Position numbers and translations under genes: made by a program
Shown: positions 1-6,393 of the stretch, in pieces
Layout: each line of letters opens with the position of its first letter
Numbering within the stretch: position 1 is the stretch's first letter
NCBI GenBank assembly: GCA_002707085.1
Contig: PALY01000056.1
Location: 24,356-35,800 of the forward strand
DNA length: 11,445 bases
Source: Deltaproteobacteria bacterium
GTDB lineage: Bacteria > Myxococcota_A > UBA796
Reading direction: 5' to 3'
The notes under the pieces: model-generated
Seen by the model: the letters and a program-made list of their open reading frames with translations, nothing else
What the model was told of the DNA's origin: nothing
Databases searched by the model: none

Positions 1-890
1 CCGACCAGCAGGCGAACGCGTCCACCCGATGGAATGGTGGCAGCATTTGGAAGCATGCGGGCTTGAACGTCGATCACGGATGCAGTTTGTAGATGGGCAT
101 CACCCACCACGACCATTCCGCGCGTGAGGTCATCTCTTTCGATGCCGGCCAGGTTCATGGCCGTGCGTTGGCCGGCCATCGCGGTATCAACGGAGACGCT
201 GTGGACTTGAAGACCGCGAACACGGGATTTTTGTTCGATGGGCAAGATCCATACTTCTGCACCATCATTCAAGGTTCCACCTCGTGCCGTGCCTGTGACG
301 ACTGTGCCGAAACCATGTTGGATGAAGGCTCGGTCGATGGGAAGTCGGAAAATGGCATCATTAGAACGAGCTTGTACGGCCATGGTGGCGATTTGTTCAC
401 GCACGGCATCCAAGCCTTGGGGGCTATCCCCAGAGGCGGTGTCCAGGATGGGGGCGCCTTCAAGAAACGTTCCTTGGACGGCATCTTCTACATCGAGTCG
501 GGCGAGTTCCAGCATCTCTTCATCAGCGAGGTCGCACATGGTGAGTGCGACGAACCCTCGTTCGACCCCCAGTAGGTCCAAGATGGCCAGGTGTTCTTTT
601 GTTTGAGGCATCACGCCTTCTGTGGCCGATACACACAGCACGACAGCGTCGAGTCCGGTGGCGCCAGCGATCATGGTTCGGACCAAGCGTTCATGTCCGG
701 GTACATCGACGAAGGCTGCGAGTCTTCCATCTGGAAGTTCAGCATGTGTGAATCCCAGCGTGATGGTGATTCCGCGGGACTGTTCTTCGGGTGTTCTGTC
801 CAGGTTTACGCCTGTGAGGGCGCGGACGAGCGAAGTTTTTCCGTGATCGATGTGGCCCGCTGTGCCGATGATGAGTTGAGATGCGGTCAT
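1..890 (-). CDS. selB: Selenocysteine-specific translation elongation factor SelB, N-terminal part (cut by window edge)
   Basis: SelB is the GTPase that carries Sec-tRNA to ribosomes paused at UGA codons with a SECIS hairpin. The visible 296 residues start MTASQLIIGT and show the G1 loop GHIDHGKTS (12-20), the switch-I motif RGITI (39-43), and DVPGHE (62-67, G3). They continue into domain II, with the FGTVVTGT segment typical of SelB and EF-Tu relatives. The early GTAGHIDHGKT together with a DVPGHERLVRTM block is diagnostic for SelB rather than EF-Tu or IF2. The G4 position reads TMCD (117-120), where SelB proteins usually have a Lys in [NT]KxD; this is an odd substitution in the guanine-recognition loop. 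The C-terminal winged-helix domains that bind SECIS lie outside the window. The start ATG follows the ATPase stop after 4 bases (TGAGGCCATG), with GAGG as a possible ribosome site, so translation is probably coupled. Identity is near certain. Confidence 0.95.
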   Translation of the reverse strand, partial: MTASQLIIGTAGHIDHGKTSLVRALTGVNLDRTPEEQSRGITITLGFTHAELPDGRLAAFVDVPGHERLVRTMIAGATGLDAVVLCVSATEGVMPQTKEHLAILDLLGVERGFVALTMCDLADEEMLELARLDVEDAVQGTFLEGAPILDTASGDSPQGLDAVREQIATMAVQARSNDAIFRLPIDRAFIQHGFGTVVTGTARGGTLNDGAEVWILPIEQKSRVRGLQVHSVSVDTAMAGQRTAMNLAGIERDDLTRGMVVVGDAHLQTASVIDVQARMLPNAATIPSGGRVRLLV

Positions 891-894
891 GGCC

Positions 895-1842
895 TCAACT
901 GTGGGTCAGGCGGCGGAATACTTCTTCCAGGTTGCTCTGGGCTCGGGCGAGTTCTAGCAGGACTACACCTTGAGATTGAGCGAAGTAAAAGAGATCTTCC
1001 CGAAGGTCTTTGTCTGCCAGAATCTCGTACCGAAAGTGGGTGGAAGAGTCTGCTTCGAGCCGCTTGATGGTTTGAACGCCTTCAAGTTTGGACAGTTCAA
1101 CCGTGAGGGCGCGTCGGTCTGGGTTGACGGTGCCGGGTGCGAAGGTGGCTTGGATGAGCAGTCCGCCTTGTTCTTTGGCGGTCACGACATCGGTGCGGCC
1201 GTCGGCCACAATGGCACCTTGGTTGATGATCAGCACACGGTCGCAGGTGGCTTGTACTTCCGACAAAATATGAGTCGATAGCAGTACGGTTTTACGACGT
1301 CCGATTTCGCGGATGACATTTCTGATTTCGACGATTTGATTCGGATCGAGTCCTGTGGTGGGTTCGTCCAAGATCAAAATGCTGGGTTCATGCAGCATCG
1401 CTTGTGCGAGTCCGACACGTTGGCGAAAACCTTTGGACAGTGCGCCAACTTTTTGGCTCAATCGTCCAGAAATCCCACATTGAACGGCCACGCGTTCGAT
1501 GGCTCTCGCTCGTTCTGCGGTTCCCAGTTCACGGATTCGTCCCATGTAGTCCAGGTACGCATGAACCTGCATGTCCGGGTAAATCGGTGCATTTTCGGGA
1601 AGGTAGCCAATCTTTTGTCGTGCCAGAATCGGATCGCTGATCACGTCATGGCCTTCGATTCGTGTGCTGCCGGCGGATGCAGCCAGGAACCCCGTAAGGA
1701 TTCGCATGGTGGTGGTTTTCCCCGCACCATTGGGTCCCAGAAAGCCCACGACTTCGCCGTGGCCGACTTCAAAATCGATCCCACGCAGGGCCACATGGCT
1801 TCCGTAGGATTTGTGTAGGTCTTGTACGACGATGGCCGGCAT
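895..1842 (-). CDS. ABC-2 type transporter ATP-binding protein (GldA-like)
   Basis: This is the ATPase subunit of an ABC exporter, 315 aa from the ATG at 1842. That start is chosen because GGGAG lies 6 bases upstream and the protein then begins MPAIVVQDLHKSYG, as the family does; an upstream in-frame extension to 1914 is not homologous-looking. Visible motifs are Walker A GPNGAGKTT (36-44), IGYLPENAP (78-86, at the Q-loop position), signature LSKGFRQRV (135-143), Walker B ILILDEP (155-161), D-loop GLD (164-166) and switch His191. The YLPENAP and LSKGFRQRV forms match the GldA and ABC-2 drug/gliding-type ATPases. Residues about 225-315 form the usual C-terminal accessory region. No membrane permease is next to it in the window: the upstream neighbour is divergent ttcA and the downstream one is selB, so a permease would have to lie beyond selB or elsewhere. 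The substrate is unknown. Confidence 0.9.
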   Translation of the reverse strand: MPAIVVQDLHKSYGSHVALRGIDFEVGHGEVVGFLGPNGAGKTTTMRILTGFLAASAGSTRIEGHDVISDPILARQKIGYLPENAPIYPDMQVHAYLDYMGRIRELGTAERARAIERVAVQCGISGRLSQKVGALSKGFRQRVGLAQAMLHEPSILILDEPTTGLDPNQIVEIRNVIREIGRRKTVLLSTHILSEVQATCDRVLIINQGAIVADGRTDVVTAKEQGGLLIQATFAPGTVNPDRRALTVELSKLEGVQTIKRLEADSSTHFRYEILADKDLREDLFYFAQSQGVVLLELARAQSNLEEVFRRLTHS

Positions 1843-1982
1843 CAATAGCTCCCAACCCAGCGTAATTGTCCGAGTCCTTGGTAACCATCCCGACTTAACG
1901 GTTGGGTGACACATCGGGGTCAGTTTCTTGCCATGGGTGGGCCGACTGGGCTAATCGGCGGCCGTGGAACAAGGGGGCTGGC
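1843..1982. promoter_or_regulatory. Divergent intergenic region between the ABC ATPase gene and ttcA
   Basis: These 140 bases must hold the promoters of both divergent genes. On the plus strand TTGCCA at 1928-1933 is a reasonable -35 box (5 of 6), but the hexamer about 18 bases later (TAATCG) is a poor -10. On the minus strand only weak -10-like sequences are visible. The ttcA ribosome site AAGGGGG (1971-1977) sits 5 bases before a GTG start. No convincing operator palindrome was seen. Confidence 0.35.
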
Positions 1983-2774
1983 GTGAGCCGACTCGAATAC
2001 AAATTGTTGGGACATGTCGCGGACGCGAGCAAAGAGCATCAGATGCTGGAGTCTGGCGACAAGGTCATGGTGTGCATGTCTGGTGGCAAGGACTCCTATG
2101 TAATGTTGTCCTTGCTTCGGAAGATTCAGAAACGGGTACCGTTCAAATTCGACATCATTGCAGTCAACCTCGATCAGGGGCATCCAGGCTTTCCAGGACA
2201 TTTGTTGGAGAACTGGCTGAAGGCAGAGGGCTACCAATACAAAATGTTGACCCAAGACACCTACTCCATCGTGTTGGACAAAGTGCCAGAGGGAAAGACC
2301 CAATGTTCTTTGTGTTCCCGTTTGCGACGCGGCATTCTCTACAATGCAGCCGTGGAGCTGGGTTGCACAAAAATCGCCTTGGGTCATCATCGCGACGACA
2401 TCATCGAAACCTTGATGCTCAACCTTTTGTATGGTGGCCAGTTGAAGGCCATGCCGCCACGCCTTCGTTCTCAGGATGGTCGAAACACTGTGATTCGTCC
2501 GCTGGCTTACTGCAGTGAAGACGACGTTGCTGCGTATGCGGAAACGGTGGGCTACCCGATCATCCCTTGTGATTTGTGTGGTACGCAAGAGAACCTGAAA
2601 CGGCAGAAAATCAAAGCCTTGCTTCACGATTTGAACACGGAAAATCCGAAAGTAAAGGGCAACATGATGGCAGCAATGCGCAACGTGAGTCCAAGTCACC
2701 TTCTCGACCTTGGTCTTCGCGCGGCGACCGGTCTCGACCCGATCACGGGCGAACTTGTTCCACCAACGGCCTGA
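1983..2774 (+). CDS. ttcA: tRNA 2-thiocytidine biosynthesis protein TtcA
   Basis: TtcA uses ATP and a [4Fe-4S] cluster to thiolate cytidine 32 of certain tRNAs. The 263-aa product has the PP-loop SGGKDS (33-38), the TtcA-typical VNLDQGHPGFPGH block (61-73), the CSLC pair (Cys108, Cys111) in EGKTQCSLCSRLRRG, GHHRDDIIETL (135-145), and IIPCDLCGTQ (193-202). The CxxC and the later CDLC supply the expected cluster cysteines. The start is taken as GTG at 1983, because AAGGGGG lies 5 bases upstream and the conserved sequence begins SRLEYKLLG. An ATG-like extension back to 1902 gives unconserved residues and would overlap the divergent gene's leader. It is shorter than the roughly 310-aa enterobacterial form but complete through the conserved core. 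It stands alone, divergent from the ATPase gene. The stop is TGA followed by TGT, and the frame then stays open to 3038 (see findings). Confidence 0.95.
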   Translation: MSRLEYKLLGHVADASKEHQMLESGDKVMVCMSGGKDSYVMLSLLRKIQKRVPFKFDIIAVNLDQGHPGFPGHLLENWLKAEGYQYKMLTQDTYSIVLDKVPEGKTQCSLCSRLRRGILYNAAVELGCTKIALGHHRDDIIETLMLNLLYGGQLKAMPPRLRSQDGRNTVIRPLAYCSEDDVAAYAETVGYPIIPCDLCGTQENLKRQKIKALLHDLNTENPKVKGNMMAAMRNVSPSHLLDLGLRAATGLDPITGELVPPTA

Positions 2775-2777
2775 TGT

Positions 2778-2790
2778 CCGCAAAATGCGG
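2778..2790 (+). terminator. Small hairpin just downstream of the ttcA stop
   Basis: CCGCA and TGCGG form a 5-bp stem with an AAA loop, starting 4 bases after the ttcA TGA. A run of six C, not T, follows, so it is not a classical intrinsic terminator. It could be a weak or Rho-assisted terminator or a 3'-end stabiliser. Confidence 0.25.
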
Positions 2791-2963
2791 CCCCCCGGTT
2801 GAAGCCAGTGCAAGTGCAAGTGGGGGAAACAGCATCTACTTTTTGGTGCAGCGGTCTACGGGGAATATCCGCTATGCAAAGTGCTTCTGTTCCGGGGGAG
2901 CGCCAGTGGTGTAGCGAGTGGTTCTGTCGCGTGCAAACTACATTTTTTGACCAATTGCGGGAA

Positions 2964-2984
2964 AGTACTGTCATGACAGGTACT
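2964..2984. promoter_or_regulatory. Near-perfect palindrome, candidate operator upstream of the hydro-lyase gene
   Basis: The core TGTCATGACA (2969-2978) is a perfect 10-bp palindrome. It is flanked by AGTAC on the left and GTACT on the right, offset by one extra G, so the symmetry spans about 21 bases. With no loop, it suits a dimeric DNA-binding protein better than an RNA hairpin. It lies about 70-80 bases upstream of the TACAAT box and 130 bases before the start codon at 3114. The regulator is not identifiable. Confidence 0.45.
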
Positions 2985-2988
2985 TGCC

Positions 2989-3000
2989 TAGGGAACCCTA
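2989..3000. repeat. Short inverted repeat TAGGG-AA-CCCTA
   Basis: Five-base arms separated by AA lie 4 bases to the right of the 2964-2984 palindrome and are followed by TTTTT. It could be a second half of a composite operator. It could also be a weak terminator, although the loop is too short unless the arms fray. Confidence 0.25.
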
Positions 3001-3046
3001 TTTTTCATATTAGGTGGACGACCGTCTTTGTCGGCTGATGAGGCCT

Positions 3047-3052
3047 TACAAT
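3047..3052 (+). promoter_or_regulatory. Candidate -10 box TACAAT for the hydro-lyase gene
   Basis: TACAAT matches the sigma-70 -10 consensus at 5 of 6 positions and would place the transcript start near 3059, giving a leader of about 55 bases. No good -35 hexamer is seen 16-18 bases upstream. The surrounding 9-mer CTTACAATC recurs at 7676-7684 just before the SGNH hydrolase gene. Confidence 0.35.
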
Positions 3053-3113
3053 CTCGTCATTTGTTGAGTCTGGTCTCATCTTAGGGTACGTGCGACAATC
3101 GGAGACCTGTTTT

Positions 3114-5051
3114 ATGAAATTGAAAGGCCGTGTCCTGTACCTGACAGAAGATGCTTCTACGATCCGTGAACAACTGGATGGGAAGGATGTCATTCTGAAT
3201 GCTGATGCAGACATGCATTATGGGGTGAACACCGACGGCATGATTTCAGGACGTGCGTGTACTTTGGGGTACACACCGTCGATTTTGGGTCCGTATTTTT
3301 TAGAGAACTTCAAAGAGACCATCGCGAAGGGAGAGATTCGGGACGGTGGTTTTCAGGTCATTGTGGGTGGAGATGCCTATGGATCTGGCTCCTCTCGAGA
3401 AGTGGCTGTGGTTGCCCATCAAGGTGGTGGGATCGAGTTGGTTATCGCGCGGAGTTTTCAGCGCATTTTCCAAGAGAACATGGTGTATGCGGGCATGCCG
3501 TTCACCACTGAGTATGCAGTCCTTGATCGGTTGAGGGACGGCGAAGATGTGGACGTGTCGGAGTTTTACGATGAACTACCGCCATTTTTCTACCAAGTGG
3601 CCCATGCGGGTGGTTTGTTGCCCTATGCGAATGCTTGGCTCGATGGGGGTGTAGACCCATGGTACGAAACCGAAACGGCGTCTACACCGATGAATGTTGT
3701 AGAGAAGATTGTTGCTGCACGTGCGTGGGCGGGTGGTCGTCCTGGGCATGATGGTGGTCCTCGTTATGGGATCAACACCGTGAAGCCTGGGGACCAAGTG
3801 TTGTGTCGGGCTGGTTTTCGTGGGATGCACGAGTACACCGCAGGCATGGTGATGTCCTTGTACGAGGATGCATTTGGAACCGTTCCGGTTCAAGACCCGG
3901 ACCAATGTGCTTCTTTTGAAGATCACTTTGTGTTGATTGATCAGCCTTCTGTACCCAGTGCGGTTCAGGATGCGCGATTGGGTCCTGCCCGGCAGCTTGC
4001 AGCCGAGATGGTGGAAGCGTGTACGCGTCACAACATTCGTTTGCACGGTCCAGGCCGTGAGCATCAAGCGGGTGTTTGTCATCGCATTGTGGTCGAAGAG
4101 TATGCTCGACCGGGCGATGTGGTTGTGCTGACGGATTCACACACACCGACGGCGGGTGTGTTGAACGCATTTGCTTTTGGTGTGGGTTCAACGGCGATGG
4201 CTTTTGCGCTTCGCACCGGTTTGATTCCTGTGACGGTCCCCAAGGTTGTGCGGGTCGTGGTTTCAGGAGATGCCAAGGGCGTTCTTTCACCAAAAGACTT
4301 GGTGTTGCACCTGATTGGTGACCCTTACTTCCGCGAGGAACATTGGCGAACGGGTCCCACGGACACATGTGTCATTCAGTTGGGCGGTCCAGGTCTTGAT
4401 CAGTGGAATGTGGATGAACTGAGTGTCATCACCAACATGACTGTGGAAGGCGGATTGATGACGGGGGTTGTTGAACCCTGTGAACCGCTTCGGGAGTTTT
4501 TGAAAGAACGACGAGGCAACGACTATGCAGATTGGATGGTCGAGCCGGACGAAGATGCTCATTATGAGCGAGTGATTGAGATCAACTTAGATGAGGTGCC
4601 GCTTACTGTGGCAACCCCAGGTGATTCACGAAACCGTCTGAGTTTGGAAGACACCACGGATGTTGAAATCCACAATGTGGTGATTGCGTCTTGTACCGGT
4701 GGTTCTTTGTCTGATTTACGTGCTGCGGCCGATGTGCTTCGGGGTCGAGAGATTCGTGAAGGCGTTCGTCTGACGGTGACGCCTTCGAGCGACAATGTGG
4801 CTCGAGAGGCAGAAGAAGAGGGCATTTTGGCTCTGTTTCGAAGCATGGGTGCTGTGGTGTCGCCGCCAGGTTGTGGAAGTTGTATCGGCAATGGTCCTGG
4901 TGTTCCCTACGAGGGCGAGACGACGGCGAGTACGACCAACCGAAACTTCGATCGACGAATGGGCGCCCCGGGTCCTGTCTTTTTGGTGAGTCCAGCGGTA
5001 GCAGCAGCCAGTGCGATTACGGGTCATCTGACGGACCCGAGAGAGCTCTAA
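3114..5051 (+). CDS. Fused LeuD-LeuC type aconitase-superfamily hydro-lyase (3-isopropylmalate/homoaconitate dehydratase-like)
   Basis: This enzyme family interconverts hydroxy-acids by dehydration and rehydration on a [4Fe-4S] cluster. The 645-aa protein joins the swivel (LeuD) domain at about 1-175 to the catalytic (LeuC) domain at about 190-645. The swivel part shows YGSGSSRE (89-96), the substrate-binding loop, and RSFQRIFQENM. The catalytic part shows DSHTPTAG (341-348) and FGVGST, the first cluster Cys527 in IASCTGG, Cys587 and Cys590 in PGCGSC, and TNRNFDRRMG (608-617). All three cluster cysteines are present, so it should be active. Small domain first is the reverse of AcnA and of separate leuC-leuD order, but resembles the swivel-before-catalytic order in AcnB. 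The usual TNS after the first Cys is TGG here. The start ATG at 3114 follows GGAG at 3101-3104; an upstream in-frame codon at 3090 is less likely. The substrate cannot be told: isopropylmalate, homocitrate/homoaconitate or a related acid are options. No leuA, leuB or other pathway gene is adjacent. Confidence 0.85.
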   Translation: MKLKGRVLYLTEDASTIREQLDGKDVILNADADMHYGVNTDGMISGRACTLGYTPSILGPYFLENFKETIAKGEIRDGGFQVIVGGDAYGSGSSREVAVVAHQGGGIELVIARSFQRIFQENMVYAGMPFTTEYAVLDRLRDGEDVDVSEFYDELPPFFYQVAHAGGLLPYANAWLDGGVDPWYETETASTPMNVVEKIVAARAWAGGRPGHDGGPRYGINTVKPGDQVLCRAGFRGMHEYTAGMVMSLYEDAFGTVPVQDPDQCASFEDHFVLIDQPSVPSAVQDARLGPARQLAAEMVEACTRHNIRLHGPGREHQAGVCHRIVVEEYARPGDVVVLTDSHTPTAGVLNAFAFGVGSTAMAFALRTGLIPVTVPKVVRVVVSGDAKGVLSPKDLVLHLIGDPYFREEHWRTGPTDTCVIQLGGPGLDQWNVDELSVITNMTVEGGLMTGVVEPCEPLREFLKERRGNDYADWMVEPDEDAHYERVIEINLDEVPLTVATPGDSRNRLSLEDTTDVEIHNVVIASCTGGSLSDLRAAADVLRGREIREGVRLTVTPSSDNVAREAEEEGILALFRSMGAVVSPPGCGSCIGNGPGVPYEGETTASTTNRNFDRRMGAPGPVFLVSPAVAAASAITGHLTDPREL

Positions 5052-5085
5052 TTTGATGGTTTGCCCAGTTCTGGGCTCACAAATT
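5050..5085 (+). terminator. Two-tier inverted repeat at the end of the hydro-lyase gene
   Basis: An inner hairpin, GCCCAG (5063-5068) with CTGGGC (5071-5076), is enclosed by a second pair, AATTTG (5050-5055) with CAAATT (5080-5085). The outer left arm begins inside the TAA stop codon. As RNA the inner part gives a 5-bp stem with a GTTC loop. There is no clear T-run, so a Rho-independent terminator is only possible. Confidence 0.4.
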
Positions 5086-5092
5086 GTCCACA

Positions 5093-5112
5093 TGTCACCG
5101 GGTTGTCACCGG
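5093..5112. repeat. 9-bp direct repeat TGTCACCGG, 11-base period, upstream of lipoprotein gene
   Basis: TGTCACCGG occurs at 5093-5101 and 5104-5112, so the copies are one helical turn apart. They lie 64-83 bases before the lipoprotein start. A third TGTC stands at 5085. Tandem same-face sites suggest an activator or response-regulator binding region, but no regulator is known. Confidence 0.35.
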
Positions 5113-5175
5113 AAGACTGCATAAAGCCGATAGACGCTTGCTTTGAAGTGATTCTCATGCTTTGGAGCCTGTTTT

Positions 5176-6345
5176 ATGCGATTGACGACTCTATTCCTAT
5201 CGATGTTTTGTTTTGCCTGTGAAGGCGATATTGGTGCCGAATTTTCCGACCCGTCGGATGACGAAGTCACGGAAGCGGAAGCGGAAGCGGATGCGGATGC
5301 GGATGCGAATGCGGATGCAGACGACAACATTGAACCGGAAGAAGAGCTTGGAAATCCCATCGGAATCGAGCTTCGATTGACCTATGAGACATGGGAAGAG
5401 GGTGAGCTTGAGTGTGCCAAGGCGGTAGAGGTCGTCGGTACGCCGTATACAGGCGATTGCGAAGGCTGTGATTTCGCCTTTTCTGTGGAAGGTACGTTGG
5501 TTGAAGACAATAGCGCGCCGTATAGTTGCTACGTTTCTGATGCATTGTTGATGCGCACGGATGGGGGCCTTTCCGACATGGTGCTTGCTCACGCTGACGT
5601 ATTGGAAGTTGTGGATGCATATGGCGAAGTCAACACCTACACCGATGCGCTCTTCATTCAGTACATGAGTGAGGCTGTGGGCGGGTACTACGGGTACGGG
5701 TACTACGGTTCGTACGGAGAAGGAGAGTTGACTCAGCGCGTTCTTGCTCATGCCGATGGGGAAGACACTGTGGGTGTGTTCACCCAAGAGGGCGTGGAAG
5801 TCGAGTGGGGAATTGAGCGCGAGAGTTCAAACAATGGCGAAGAGATTGTTTTGGACTGGTGTGATTATTCCTATGGATTCTCGAGTGCTGAATCCAGTTT
5901 GGGAGGCCCACGTGTGGGTACTTCAGAAATGGATTGTGGCGGCAACAAGTTGGATGTGTGGTCTTTTGATGTGGACGAGACGCAGACGGTTTCGGTGACG
6001 GTAGACACACTTGCGCTGGATACAGCCTTTGACCCTCGCCTGTACTTGGTGGGTCCAAGCGAGTGTGTGGAGTATTTGACCGATGATGACTTTGATTGCA
6101 GCTACCCACCCCCGCGTTTTCAGTGTCCAGCGATTGAAGCGGAGTTGACTCCGGGTACGTGGAATGCGGTTGTTTCGGCATTTCCCAAGAGTTGTGCGGA
6201 TGACATTGAAGCGGGTTCATACGAGCTTTTGTTGAACAGTTCTTCGCGCATTCGAGGCGCTCTTATTGAAGATGACATCGATCGCTACGAGTCTTTGGAG
6301 TACATCGAGCATCTGAACGCTTCGGGCGAGTTGTCCTACGAATAG
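5176..6345 (+). CDS. Secreted lipoprotein with Asp-Ala/Glu-Ala linker and PPC-like C-terminal domain; function unknown
   Basis: This 389-aa protein is preceded by GGAG (5164-5167) 8 bases before the ATG. Residues 1-15 are a short hydrophobic leader ending FCFAC, an imperfect lipobox with Cys15 as the likely lipidated residue. An acidic linker follows, with AEAEADADADANADAD at about 33-49, encoded by eight hexamers. The body is Cys-rich (Cys80, 95, 98, 118, 229, 254, 297, 308, 317, 340), suggesting disulfides outside the cytoplasm. VLAHAD occurs twice (136-141 and 189-194), and there is a Gly-Tyr stretch GGYYGYGYYGSYGEG (169-183). Residues about 250-355 (WSFDVDETQTVSVTVDT ... GTWNAVVSAFP ... 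GSYELLL) resemble a pre-peptidase C-terminal (PPC) beta-sandwich. No catalytic motif is seen. It is probably a surface or periplasmic binding or structural lipoprotein. The next gene starts 49 bases downstream in the same frame. Confidence 0.8.
   Translation: MRLTTLFLSMFCFACEGDIGAEFSDPSDDEVTEAEAEADADADANADADDNIEPEEELGNPIGIELRLTYETWEEGELECAKAVEVVGTPYTGDCEGCDFAFSVEGTLVEDNSAPYSCYVSDALLMRTDGGLSDMVLAHADVLEVVDAYGEVNTYTDALFIQYMSEAVGGYYGYGYYGSYGEGELTQRVLAHADGEDTVGVFTQEGVEVEWGIERESSNNGEEIVLDWCDYSYGFSSAESSLGGPRVGTSEMDCGGNKLDVWSFDVDETQTVSVTVDTLALDTAFDPRLYLVGPSECVEYLTDDDFDCSYPPPRFQCPAIEAELTPGTWNAVVSAFPKSCADDIEAGSYELLLNSSSRIRGALIEDDIDRYESLEYIEHLNASGELSYE
5275..5322. repeat. Coding hexamer tandem repeat, eight GCGGAA/GCGGAT-type units
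   Basis: Eight consecutive 6-base units run GCGGAA twice, GCGGAT three times, GCGAAT, GCGGAT, GCAGAC. Because the unit is two codons, gain or loss of copies changes linker length (Ala-Glu or Ala-Asp pairs) without shifting the frame. The same GCGGAT hexamer builds the array at 11309-11356 in another lipoprotein gene. Confidence 0.9.
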
Positions 6346-6347
6346 GA
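6334..6347 (+). terminator. Hairpin over the lipoprotein stop codon
   Basis: TCCTA (6334-6338) pairs with TAGGA (6343-6347) around a CGAA tetraloop. The TAG stop is the first three bases of the right arm. There is no T-run, and the next gene begins 47 bases later in the same direction, so a full terminator is unlikely. Confidence 0.3.
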
Positions 6348-6393
6348 TGGTTTCGGACAGTTCTTGTGTGGGTTGCGGGTTAGCCCTTGCGAC

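Larger units (their letters stand above)
2775..3113. other. 339-base gene-free region between ttcA and the fused hydro-lyase gene
   Basis: No convincing gene lies here. From left to right it contains a small hairpin just after ttcA (2778-2790), a short GTGCAA tandem at about 2808-2822, a near-perfect palindrome (2964-2984), a second small inverted repeat (2989-3000), a TACAAT box (3047-3052) and the GGAG ribosome site at 3101-3104. Open frames crossing it have unconserved, Trp/Cys-rich translations and codon use unlike the neighbours. It is probably the regulatory region of the gene at 3114. Confidence 0.6.

Noticed and set aside
93..1067. Several plus-strand open frames at the left end
   Set aside because: They are opposite selB and the ATPase gene, whose motifs are unmistakable on the minus strand.
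1920..2819. Long minus-strand open frame opposite ttcA
   Set aside because: It is the antisense shadow of a well-conserved gene; its translation is rich in His, Gln and Arg with no motif or ribosome site.
3034..3063. CTGATGAG resembling a hammerhead ribozyme core
   Set aside because: No matching stem II, GAAA segment or cleavage triplet is placed correctly downstream, so the match is only eight bases.
2775..3113. tRNA, riboswitch or leucine-rich leader peptide in the long gap
   Set aside because: No T-loop consensus, no T-box features and no Leu-rich short frame with ribosome site were found.
5197..5787. Minus-strand open frame across the Asp-Ala linker
   Set aside because: Reverse reading of the GCGGAT repeat gives an Arg-Ile-type repeat; it lies wholly within the lipoprotein gene and has no supporting signals.
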